Positions 53,275 to 64,000 of a DNA stretch of 64,000 nucleotides are shown one piece after another; the first letter of the stretch is position 1; every line of letters starts with the position of its first letter. The notes under the pieces were generated by a model, which saw nothing but the letters and a program-made list of their open reading frames with translations, was not told where the DNA came from and made no database searches. The stretch is from NCBI GenBank assembly GCA_031835245.1, contig JAVKOQ010000081.1, positions 62,001-126,000 of the forward strand. The letters run 5' to 3'. The position numbers were made by a program, and so were the translations under genes. The DNA is from Balamuthia mandrillaris. Taxonomy: Eukaryota; Discosea; Longamoebia; Balamuthiidae.

Positions 53275-55993
53275 ATGGAGCAGGAAGCAGAACTGAGAAA
53301 ACGAACCTCTTCGATAGGCAGCTGGTCCCGCCGAGGAGGACGAAAGAAATACGAGAAATGCGACCAATGCGATAGCAACCCAGGGGAAACAACGGTCGAC
53401 ACGCATGTTGGAGGAACCTCTCGGTCGTCGCGGTTTAGACTATCCGCCATTTTCGGTTCAGGAGGCGGGGACAGCGACAGCGAGGCCGACTCTCCTTCTC
53501 CCTCTTCGACAGCTTCCTCGGTGGGCGTGGACTGTCAACCCTGCAAAGAACTTGAAGAAGACTTGGTTCCTGTGGCAACGGGACCCAACTCTGGCGGCAA
53601 TCCACCACTGCAGAAGGACAACTACGGGGAAGAGAGTAACACTGTTGCCGCTGTTCCTCTGAAAAAGAAAAAGAAGAAGAAAAGGAAAACATCCACCAAC
53701 AACGGCAAAGCGGTGGCGAGCCTGCGCAAAGGTTCACTTCCGGCATTGTCTGAAGACGCACCCACTCAGCGGTTCTCGACTAGCCTCTCCGAGGTGGATC
53801 TTCGGACAAGAACGGGCATCGCGGTAGGCTGTTCTGCCTCCTCTCCGCCCTCCTCCAAAGGGCTCTACACAGGAAGCACAAGCCTCGAAACCATACCCAT
53901 CAAAGACAAGACCACGCAACGGCAGGTGGTTGTTCGCGGGATCGATTGGGACTCGCCATCGGACTCGGGTGGGGAGCCCTCCTCCTCCGAGGTCGAGAGC
54001 GACTCGGCGCTGGTGATGGTGCACCCCCTCTCGCCGCTACCCCCGCCACCTCCACCCCCGCCTCAGCTGCGTCTTGTGCAACAACAGCAAACCCAACTCC
54101 AACAACCGGGCGCCATCAAGCAGCATCAGGAACAGCAGAGGAAGCTCAGAAAGGTCGAGAAACGGCTGCAACAGCGAAACAACAAGCGGAGGCCATCCGC
54201 CGGCCCGCCTCCTGCTTCTGCCTCGGCTGCCAGTGCTGCTGCCGCCGCTGCAACCACAACTACAACGGGAGTGCCATTCGTGGTTCATCTTGCGTTGAGT
54301 TTCTTGGAGAGAGAGGATGTTTGGAGGACCCTCACTGTGGACAGCTGCAAGGAGGAGCTCTTATCGCCCTCCGCCATGGCCAGGTTGGGTGAGCTGAAGG
54401 ACATGCTGCAAAGTGGGTGCTTCCGTTTTTTCTCCTCCCCTTCCCTTCCCTTCCCCAGTTGCTCCAAATTAACCTCTTCCTCCTCCTCCTCCTGGTTCAC
54501 AAAAAACAAATCGGAAGATGACAAAGGCAAAGGCGGTAGAAAGAAGAAAGGGGGAGGAGCCCGTCGAGCTGACATGAAGCGACAAAACAGCAACAGCAAC
54601 AACAAAGAAGAGCTTCCCAGCGCCTTCACCACGTGGTCCTCCACAACGACACCAACCACACCAACATCGCCAACCGCATGGACGGGTCCCTCCGCAGCCT
54701 GCCCTATTTCTCCATCTGCCTCCTCTTCTCGCTCTCCTCCAGAGGCTCTCTCACACAGCAGTTGGCAGTGGGGCAACAGCCAAGCGGACCACTCGGCGGG
54801 CTGCTCGCCGCCCTCTTCGGCCTCTTCCTCGGTTACGACCTCTCCCATTGCCTCGCCGCGACCGCCGAGCAACCTCTTTGCCACCACCTCCTCCGCTCCG
54901 TCCTCTCCTTCCTCTAACTCCTTCCTCAGACTGTCCTCTGATGGGTTGCCTCCTCTTCAGCTGCCTGTTCCGCGGTTCTATGTGCCTTCCTCTGCTTCTC
55001 CTTCTTCGGAGGTGCACGTTGTTGCGAGCGAACAGTTGTTGGTGTCGGAGTGGGGCGTTCCTGCCGTGGTCGCCTTTCTGCGCTTCTACTTTCAACAGGA
55101 GATTGCTTTAGTCCCCGAACGCGTATATAGAAGCCTGTGCGACGCAGTTGGTTTGAGCTCTCTCTCTCTCTCTCTCGTTGTCTCTCTTCTCTCCTCTCTC
55201 TCCATCATTCTTTGCAGTAACATGGACAAACAAAACAACCAGAAATACAATCGCCAAGTGTGAGAGCTAGCGCCATCCACAGCCTTCTTTTCTCACTGCC
55301 TATCCGAAACTGGGAGTTGCTGCATCGCATGCTACACTTGTTATCATGTGTCCATCGTTTTGCAACCGCGAAGAACACATCCGTTAACTTACAACAGCAA
55401 GAACCGAGCAACAACAACACCGCCAACAAGTATAATAACGAAGAAAGTGACCCCACGTTGGATGCACTGCTGGCTGCCTTTGCTGCTTCCTTGTTGTGTG
55501 CATGGCGTCCCAAAGAAGGAGGAGGAACGGTAGTAGGAGGCACACTTGCCAGTCCTTTTTCACCCTCTCTGGGAGGGAGTTGCTCCATCCCAATTCATGA
55601 GAAGGATCCAGCGTCAGTGTTGCGAACGATGGTTCTGGACTTTGACTCCCTGCGAGACGCGACCATGGAGGTTAACTTCACCGTAACAGATGGTGGCAGA
55701 ATGGTTCTTTCCTCCATCAAACTTGATAGACTATTGGAGAAGATGTTGGATGAAAACTTTGTTGGTAAGCAGTCCTCCCCTTCCATTCTTCTTATTCCCA
55801 CGTTTGTATTCCTCCCCTAACTTGTTTCATACAGAACCAGAGTACATTGAGATACTATTTGCAACCTATTCATACTTTACGACCTGTGGAGACTTGCTCA
55901 AAAGCCTTACCACCTTTTACACTTCGAATAACCAGACCTCAAGCTCCTGGCAGCACCAGATTCGTATTCGGTATTGTACTTTCTCCCACCCTT

Positions 55994-56037
<44 letters not shown>

Positions 56038-59000
56038 GGTTTCTGTTCATGGCTCACAACTAAGAGAACTTTTTAAAACACAAGGGTGTTGTCGCTGTTG
56101 TTATGGTGGCTCTCTGAAGAGCAAGCTTACTTAGAACAAGATCCTACGTTTATGAAGAGAGCTAAAAAGTTTGTCAAAGGAATGCCCCCATTCTTAGATG
56201 AAGACTCTAAGGAACAGGAGCTATTCTCACAATTCAAGTTGATGCTTTTTCCTTCAAAGAAAGGACCAAATAACCCTTCGCTTGCTTCACCGCTACCCCA
56301 TTCCCTTTCGTCTACTGCTTTCTCCTTCCCGTCTCCGCCTTTGTACGTTCAAGACCCACAACAAGAAGAAAAGAAGACGAAAAATAAGCATGCGAAGAAC
56401 ACATCACGAAAGGCTAGCTTGGAGACTGCACAGCTTCCTCCTTCTTCTTCCTCTCCGGAGAAGAATCTGGATGTGGGAAGCAGTCGAAGGAGATCCTTGG
56501 GCGAGAAGAAGCCGTCAGGCAAGAAAGGAGAAGAACGAGAAACAGAAAAAGAGGGAGAAGGCGAATATCAACGACAAGGAAAGGCCACCACATCGCCATT
56601 TCCAGGCATTGCTTTGCACAAAGCGGATTCTGTGTTCATCAACAGAGCACAGATGATGAAAGCAGAAAGAAAGAAGAGCCTCGCGAGTAATACATTGCCA
56701 TCACTTCAATCATCGTCTTCAGCCACAACAGAGGACACAGAAAAAGAAGAGGAAGTACAACCAAGCAACCTAGAAGAACCTAAGGAGAAGGCAACCGGAG
56801 GAGAAGGAGAGCCAACACTCAAGAAAAAGAAGAAGAAAAAGAAGAAAAAGAGGAAACAATCCGTTACAGGAAATGAGCACCAAAAAAAGCAGGAATCCAC
56901 TGGTGACCCAAAAGGCGGACCTGCTACGGTGCTGAACGAAAAAACAGCCCAGGAAGAGCACTCCGCAGCCTTGCCACTTGACCTCCCTGGGGAAGCAGTA
57001 CAAAATATCAAAGAAGACGAAGCAAAGAATTCAAAGGAAGAAATAGAGAAGGATGAGTTATTCTCTCCACGGTCTGTGTGGAAAGCGGCTGTTAAGCCTC
57101 CTCCCCATCCTCATCAACCACAAACAAATCAACAAGAGCTACCGCAGCACGCGAGGAAACAAGAGCCCGAACAAGAACAACTACAACAGCAGAGTGCTCC
57201 TAAGATATCAACCAAAGAAATTGCGGGTAATGGAAGCAAAGCGATGAGGGGGGCTGTAGCACGGGCAGAACAACGTGGAGCAGAAGCCGAATCAGTATCA
57301 TCTACAACAAGTGTGGAAGGAGATGTGGGAGCTGCTTTTTCTCGCAAAGGCAAAGGTAGTCTCATAGTGCTGAATCGGGTGAAGATGTGGGAAACGCTTT
57401 CCACTGCAACAGCGCAAGCAATAACCGCACCAACAGCAGGCAGCTCGCCACCTCCCAATCGACCAGTAGCAGTCCGCTTCGGTGCTCTGTTCAACAAGCT
57501 TTCTACCGAACATCCACCACCACATCTTCATATTTCCACTCAAGAAACGACCCACAAGAGCAACAAAAATGAAGCATTCCCTCAAAAAGAGATGGATGCA
57601 CCATCCAAACCACCAACGACCCAAACCATTCCCACCAACAACGCCATTGCTGAAGACCGAACCGTTACAAGCGATAAATTCAATAGTATTAGTCGGGGGA
57701 AGGAACCTCCTTCATCAACACCAGCAGCGCCACTACCCCAACACGAGCAAGTACAACAACGAACAGATAGTTTCTCACAAGCTAACGGTGCCCCTTCTGC
57801 TGCCCTTCCTAGTGCTATCTTGGTCAGCCAAAACAATGACTTACGTACTTCTTCTGCTGTCGACTTACCGGAAGAAAGCAGTAATACAGAAGTACTAGGA
57901 GAAGAGGGTACAGGAGAAAAAGAGGCAGAACGCCAACGACAAGAGGACATTGGAGAAGCAACGGAAAACTTAGAAACAGAAGGAAACAGCGGCGGTGGAC
58001 GTGAGACGACAGAACAACGTACCAACAGTGATCCATCTAAAGTGTTGATGCGTACGAGCACGCTCCGTTTGTTCAATCACATGGCTTTGGGGGTTTCGAG
58101 GACAAACCAACCTACCGAAGAAGAGATTGAAGTATGCCCTGAACCAGAACCGGAACCTGAACAAGAAGAGATAGCAATAGAGCGAGGACAAGAAAGAGAC
58201 CCACAGCATGCTGACGACAATGAACCACTGACCAGAAAACAAAAACGGAAGAGCGCCACTGACAAACTGTACATGCTGATGGCGAAGGGGGTTCGCAGTG
58301 AGCACCAAACCCCTTCATCTTCGTCCGAGACAAACAACTCTTTAGAGGAAGAACAAGACGAACAAGAAACTAGAGTGCGACTAAGGAGCGGATCCTCTCA
58401 ATTCTATTCTTTGTTGGCAACCGGCGTTACCTCGGATGGTGGCTCTGCCTCTGCCTTAAAGAAACGATCGCATCTTGACACAGATGGAGACGAGAAACGA
58501 CAGCAAACGGGTATGTCTGCAGAGATGAGAGAAGCGTTTGTAAGTAAAGAACTGGAAAGCTGGGAAAAGATTCTACAGGAGAAAAACAAGGCCTTTATTC
58601 GAAGCCCAAAAGAAGGAACAAGCCCCAAGAACAAGAACGCTCGTGAGGAGCGCGGAAAGGCAAACAACGCTGATTCCTCGTCTTCGGCAACGGAAGCCGC
58701 TGTATCCGTTCCTTTCATCATCAGCAGCTTACGCGCTGCCATGCAAGTGAAGACTCCCTTCATGTCGTTTGACCCTGCCGCTATATGTAAGGAACTCACT
58801 CGGATCGATGGCCAACACTTTGTGGAAATCAACAGGAAAGAGCTGTTGCATAAACGGTTCATGGTTTCCGAGAGAAGTCCTACCTTCACCGCCATGGTCA
58901 CACGGTTCAATATGGTATTTCTTTCTTAAATCTCTCTTAAATTTTCTTTCTCTCTCTCTGAAAACTAACTTAATGGTGGTAATGATGAAAAATACTTTTA

Positions 59001-59822
59001 GACAGGACTATGGGTTGCTTCCGAGGTATTTAAGTATGACACTGCCGCTGAGAGAGGACAGGTCTTGGCTCACTTCATTAAGATTTGTAGAGTACGTTGT
59101 TATATCCCGGAGCTTTTCTACGCTTAAGCATTTTTTGCTCATCACGCCTGTATTACTTGATGCGCTAGGAATGCAAGAAGATGCGAAACTTCAATTCGTT
59201 GTTCGCGTTGTTGGGAGGACTTAACAACACGGCCATTTCCAGGCTTCGGCTGTCTTGGGAGGTACGTTTTCTTCCAGAACACTCCTTCCGCTTTTCTTGT
59301 TCTCACCATTTATTGTTTCCGCACGAGAAGAAAGTATCAGGGACCCTAATGAAGAAGTATCGTTCGTTAATGAAACTTGCTACGTCTGACAAGAATTATG
59401 CATGCTACCGCCAACTGTTGAACCGATGCAAAGATCCCGTCGTGCCTTACTTGGGTACGTTGTTGTCTTCTTTTTTTTCTTGATGGCGCAAGAGAAAGAG
59501 AAAGAGAGAGCTATTAGCACTAACTGCTGTTTTCTTTACAGCCCTATTCTCAAAGGATTTGTTTACGATAGAAGAAACCCATCCAACTACTACTATTGAC
59601 GGATTGGTTAACTTTGACAAACTTCGGCTGCTATGGAAGATATTGTCCCTTTTCAAACGGTGCCAACAATCGCCATTCTCACTCGATGTGAACCATAGCA
59701 TCCATTCTTACTTGATGAATGATGTGACGGCATGGAGCGAGGCTGAACAGTACCAACTGTCGTACAGCATGGAACCACGTGGCGCTAGAAATACTCCTTT
59801 GAAAGACAATCAGCATATGTAA
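53275..59822 (+). CDS. RhoGAP - RasGEF_N - RasGEF signalling protein (GflB-like layout)
   Basis: About ten exons from MEQEAELRKR at 53275, after an A-rich leader. The N-terminal 330 residues are Ser/Pro/Gln-rich with a poly-Pro run. A divergent RhoGAP domain follows: GVPFVVHLALSFLE, then after a Ser/Pro-rich insert EVHVVASEQLLVSEWGVPAV, and IRNWELLHRMLHLLSCVHRF with a late helix ALLAAFAASLLC. Next is a RasGEF N-terminal module: LDRLLEKMLDENFV joined to EPEYIEILFATYSYFTTCGD, and VLSLLLWWLSEEQAYLEQDP. A 750-residue Lys/Glu/Pro-rich linker (exon 56086-58915) leads to the CDC25 catalytic domain: FDPAAICKELTRID, FTAMVTRFNM joined to TGLWVASEVFKYDTAAERGQ, FIKICRECKKMRNFNSLFAL with LGGLNNTAISRLRLSWE. 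RhoGAP plus RasGEF in one chain is the design of Dictyostelium GflB, a Rap1 activator. Ends DNQHM. Confidence 0.82.
55996..56034 (+). repeat. (CT)n microsatellite in RhoGAP-RasGEF intron
   Basis: About 18 CT units within the intron before the exon starting near 56084. Confidence 0.9.
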
Positions 59823-59939
59823 CGCTTCTTCTTACCATCTCTCTCCTGCGTGTAACTAGAAAAAACAAACTTTTATGTTGTAGTGATAAGCAAACAAATA
59901 AATACATGGAAAACAAAGTTTACATTTAACCCAGAGAGT

Positions 59940-62900
59940 TTATATCTCCTCTGCCAAAAGAGTGATGAATTCATCCTGGCCACCAACTCGATCCACAAGC
60001 TCTTGGCTGATGCGAACCTCTTCCTCCTCTTCTCCTGTCAACATAACTTCCACGGTTTGTTCGGTGTCTTCCTGGTCGCTGCTGCCATCATCATCCGCAA
60101 GCAATGCGTTCAAATCGCGATTGTTGCTGCTTGCAAAGTCTCCTTCATCCTCGTCTTCATCCAATTGCCAATCATCTTGCAGTCGTGTAGCTTGTTCTAG
60201 TTGGTGTACTTCTTCTTTGCCTTCCACAGCATCATCATCTTCATCAACATATGTTTCTTTGTGTTCTTGTAGTCCGTAGTAGTCGTCGTCGTCTTCCTCC
60301 TCCTCCTCTTCCTCCTCCTCTCCTTCTTCAGAATAGTCTAATATTGGCATTTGGCGCATCGAAGAAGAACGATAAAACTGTTTTAGGGCTGCACTTCCTT
60401 TTCGTTCCTCTTCTCTGACTTCTTCCAGTTGTTCTGCGTCTCCGCTAGCACCACTCTCATTCGTTGTCTCTGGCGGTTGCATTACATGGTCCTCCAGCTC
60501 TTTTGCTTCAGCCTGCAAAGATTGCTGGCTTGGTGCACGAGCTGTTCGCCTGCCTGCAAAACCAAGAATACTGCGTAAAGAGGACCAACTGAAGAAGCTT
60601 TGTCGTTCCAATCTGTGACTTTCCCGTCGGAAGTCATGTGCTGCTTCCGAAAGCTCCTCTGTCTTGTAAACCGACAGCGATTGCTGCTGCTGAGTGAGTC
60701 GAATCAGGTCACCATATCTCATTGCCTCTTCCTGGGTCAGCGATGTTGCTGATTGGCTTGTGGGCGCCATCCTTTGGTTCCGTTCAGCGAGCGCTGCTTT
60801 TATCTCTTTCCTTTCTTTCTTCTTCTCTTCTTCCTCTTTAATGTTTTTGAGGGGTGCTTGTTTTTGAAGTTGGGGCGGTGAACTAGGCTTCTTGGCGAGT
60901 GTCTGTAGTTTTTCTAACTTCTTTTCTTCGAGAGCGGCTTTGGCGTCTTTTTTATGCTTTAACTTCTTTCTCAGCTTCTTTTTCTTTGCTACTTCCTGCT
61001 CTTTCTCTGACTTTTTCTGTTTATGCTTGTCTTTTTTGCTTTTGCCTTTCTGTTCCTTATGAAGTGTGTACTCTTCATCTTTTGTCGCCTCTCTTTCTGG
61101 AAGTATAACAGCGGAAGGTCCTGCTGCATCCTTGCTTTTGTGTCCCTGTTGCCTACGGTCCTCCTCGTCTGTTGCTGCCGATGTCGTTGCTGTTGATTGT
61201 TGTGTAGGTTGCATTACTCTCTTTCGAATGGCAGTGATGAGAGCCTCTGCCTCCGCATAACTCATTGTCTGCGTATTAGTAAGACCGGCCGCCTCCAACA
61301 ACCTTAGCCACTGGGAAGGGATCTCGCGGTGAGGTTGAGGAAGCTTGGTTGTTACCGTTGTGGCAGCAATGGTAGAAGTCCTTTCCTCGTTTTCTTTTTC
61401 TTTCTGTTTATCTTCTCGTTTGAGAACTACTGCCTCAGGGGAAGGTTGAGGAGGCAAAGCACCACCCACCACCGTCTGTGCTTCCGCTCCATACCGAGGG
61501 AATCCTCTATGCGTGATATTATCCAAAGTGATTGCATCAAACGTATGCGATGATACTGGTGGTGGTGGTGGTGGACCACCGCCAAGAGGAGGAGGAGCAG
61601 CAGCAGGAGGAGGAGCAGCACCGGCACCAGCAGGAGGAGGAGGAGGAGAAGCAGCAGCAGGAGCAGGAGGAGCAGCAGCAAAAAGATGGGATGAAGAAGC
61701 AGTAGTGGTAGTTACAGCCTTGGGAACGGCACTGGTAAGAGGAGCAGAAGGGGGTGGGGCAGCAGCACTTGCTTTTGCTTGGGATGGCGCGCTTTTGTTA
61801 CCGCTCGCACCGCCCCTGCCAGCAGGTGCTCTTCGTTGTCCTCTGTTGGGGGCTTCAGGAACAGAAGATGCTAATGAGGGGTACACTGCTGATGACAACG
61901 ACAATGAGGATGAGGATGATGATGACCGCAGTGCTGACGGTGTGGTCGTTGTTGGAATGGGAATGGTGGCAAGGTTCAATTGGATGGAAAGCAGAAGCGG
62001 ATGAGATGGTTCTAGCTTTCGTTTAAGAACAGAAAAAGCTTGCTCAAAGAGTGGCTTTGCTCTGTAAATATCTCCTTTCTTGTATGTCATCAGGAACGAA
62101 GCGTAGTTGTTAAGCGTGAACCCGAGATCAGTATGCTCTTCTCCCAATGTCTCTTTGAAGATGTCGACCGCTTTGATATAACACTTTTCAGCACATTCCA
62201 AGTAACGTGTAGCTTTATCTTGCGAAGTAGAAGATAACTCTTGATAGACTTGAGCGAGATTTTCTAGAGTGATAGCAAGAAAACTATGTTTTGCGCCGAG
62301 GCTGTCAGCTTTGATTGCTAGCGCTTGTTTGAAGAGTTTCTTAGCTCTGACGAAGTCTCTCTTCTTTGCATATATTTGACCTAAGTTGTCTGTCCTCAAA
62401 GAATAAGAGGAAATGACTTTCAAAATGATAAAAAATAACGAACATACCTAATGCAATGCCAACTTCGGAATGTTTTGACCCTTTTTCATCTCTTAAAATA
62501 CGAAGAGTATTGTTGCAGATGGTCTCGCAACTATTCAAGTCACCAGATGCGAATAACAGCTTAAATCTCGCGTTTTGCGTCTTGGCAGTTTCCCAGTGTT
62601 CACTTCCATAAACTTTTGTTTTGATGGCGAGCACATTTGAGTAAAGCTTTTCTGATTCTTTCAAGTCACCTGTTTAAAAAGGGCCATCAGTACCACATAC
62701 TTAAAAAGCTAGGGGGAGATAAAGAACGAAAGCAAACAAAAAGGGGATAGGCATACACACCAAGCTTGTAGTGTATCTCCGCAAGAAGCTCGAGCGAGGA
62801 AGCAATGGCAGGATCTCCCTCTGACAGTTTCTTCTTTTTAATCCGTAAGGACCTCTCGATACAGGTCTTACTTTGTACCAATTGGTCGTACTTGCTGTAC

Positions 62901-63155
62901 AGATTCGCCATTCGTTCTAACAATCCACTCACCTCCATGTGTTGATTGCCGTAGGCTTTTTGCAACAAAACGAGTGCTCTCTAAAAATGGGGCATTGAAG
63001 AATGAGAGTCGAGAAGAACAGAGAGAAAAAAACATGAAGGTGTACCAAGAACACTCGTTCAGCTTTTTTGGGTTTACCAGCATTTGCATACAAGTCAGCA
63101 AGATTTGCTAGCGTAAATGCCACCTTTGTGAAGCAAGAACAAAAGGTTAGTAATT

Positions 63156-63200
<45 letters not shown>

Positions 63201-64000
63201 AAATAACACAAACCTGAGGATGAGCATTGCCTAATTGCTTCTCCTTTATCCGTAGTTCGTCCCTATAAAACTCCTCTGCCTCTGCAAAGTTACCCTCCGC
63301 AAATAGCGTTTCTGCAAATGGTATGAATGTGATAAACTTGCTGGTAAAGCCGATCTAATTTTGAGAAGAGGAAGATTAGAATGGATAGTACAGCAACTCG
63401 CTAAGAAGACCATTGAGTACAAACCTGATGCAGATCGTTCAACTCAATAGGATACATTTGTTGAAACATCGCAGCGTGTTTATCTTCCATTGCAGAAAGT
63501 CGTTCAGGCTTCAACTCGATTCCACATAAAGCCAACACAAGCTTCAACAAGCACACTTTCGACTCTGTGTCTTCTTTCTCCGGTTCTGATCTAGTTTTGT
63601 TTGCTGTTGTTGCCGGGCAGAACAAACGTTTTCTAAGACCTGGACGAACGTTCCACTCTCCGTTTTCCTGCATTACTGGTTGCATGAGGTTCAAATGATC
63701 CTTTTCGCAAAATACGAATCGTTTGCCAATCATCTTCCGAAGAGCGACGTCCCAAAAGGAATCTACATCCTGCGAAGCTCTACCTAGAAGCAAATTGAGA
63801 TGATCGATGACTAACGGTTGTAGTTGTGTTGACTTTTGCTTGTTCTGTTCTCCTGCGCTCTTAGCGTCGTTTGTAGAACCTGTCCAAGGAATTCCATTAG
63901 ATCCTAGAGAGAGAGAGAGAGAGAGAGAGAGTTACCAGAAGTTTGTTCTCTCATTTTCTCGTTGAGGATGGCACGAAAAGATCTTGCCACCATTTCAATC
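59940..64000 (-). CDS. TPR (kinesin-light-chain-like) protein with FH1-like poly-Pro region, 5' partial
   Basis: The gene runs off the right edge, so the N-terminus is missing. Visible exons start EMVARSFRAILNEKMREQTS. From about 63340 down there are about nine TPRs of the kinesin-light-chain/Nephrocystin-3 style: AEGNFAEAEEFYRDELRIKE, TLANLADLYANAGKPKKAER, SSLELLAEIHYKLG, DNLGQIYAKKRDFVRAKKLF and LNNYASFLMTYKKGD. After the last TPR the protein becomes disordered: Ser-rich, an Ala/Pro-rich run with PPPPPAGAGAAPPP and GGGPPPPPP, a Lys-rich coiled-coil block, and a very acidic C-terminus (EEGEEEEEEEEEDDDDYYG) ending ITLLAEEI. TPR arrays bind partners, and poly-Pro runs can bind profilin or WW/SH3 domains. 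No catalytic domain is visible. The stop is at 59940-59942. Confidence 0.85.
63160..63198 (+). repeat. (CT)n microsatellite in TPR gene intron
   Basis: About 19 CT units. Unlike most such tracts here it reads GA on the coding strand. Confidence 0.9.

Noticed and set aside
53035-53406. Minus-strand frame over the start of the RhoGAP-RasGEF gene
   Set aside because: No motifs; it overlaps the A-rich leader and the start of a supported gene.
1-64000. CRISPR arrays, bacterial operons, Shine-Dalgarno sites, rRNA genes
   Set aside because: None present; the sequence is spliced eukaryotic DNA.

Overview
This window is nuclear DNA of a gene-dense, intron-rich single-celled eukaryote. Genes lie on both strands with short gaps. 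Nearly every gene is split by short GT-AG introns (mostly 60-150 nt), and many introns carry (CT)n tracts. The gene set is typical of the unikont side of the tree: a Cdc7/SepH-type STE kinase, Spo11, a PARL-type rhomboid, COG6, a FET-like RNA-binding protein, strawberry notch, CDC123, BRF1, a CNNM transporter, and a RhoGAP plus RasGEF protein whose layout recalls Dictyostelium GflB. X-box-like (RFX) sites are also present. I infer an amoebozoan, perhaps a free-living amoeba, but genus and species cannot be read from this sequence.

1-15.9 kb: a nucleoside 2-deoxyribosyltransferase-like gene (-); a SepH/MAP3K-epsilon-like kinase with a C-terminal Tudor-like domain (+); an intronless CAMK-like kinase (+); SPO11 (+); a PHOSPHO-type phosphatase (-) and a PARL-like rhomboid (+) in a tight divergent pair; a small secreted Cys-rich protein (-); and a mitochondrial ABHD11-like hydrolase (-).

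15.9-29.5 kb: a TnpB/Fanzor-family RNA-guided nuclease remnant (+), bracketed by direct copies of a 43-46 bp ABHD11 coding tract; COG6 (-); a universal stress protein whose first coding exon is 21 nt (+); one LRR-FYVE-coiled-coil-SH3 gene (-); RtcB RNA ligase (+), with two introns that each hold a box C/D snoRNA with guides matching 18S rRNA; and a FET-like RRM/RanBP2-zinc-finger/RGG protein (+).

29.5-45.6 kb: an unrecognised Ser/Pro-rich helical protein behind a cluster of X-box-like palindromes (+); a decayed SAM-like/P-loop gene (+); a CNNM/CorC-type transporter (-); an NT-C2 plus DIL domain protein (-); and strawberry notch (-).

45.6-64 kb: CDC123 (+); a possible F-box-like ORF (-); BRF1, the Pol III initiation factor (-); an OXNAD1-like mitochondrial oxidoreductase (+); a 6.5 kb RhoGAP-RasGEF_N-RasGEF gene (+); and a kinesin-light-chain-like TPR protein that runs off the right edge (-).

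No operon logic applies. Functional themes are small-GTPase and kinase signalling, membrane traffic (COG6, LRR-FYVE-SH3, DIL protein), and RNA metabolism (RtcB with snoRNAs, FET-like protein, BRF1, CDC123). The most noteworthy items are the Fanzor-like locus with its flanking repeats and the intronic snoRNA pair.
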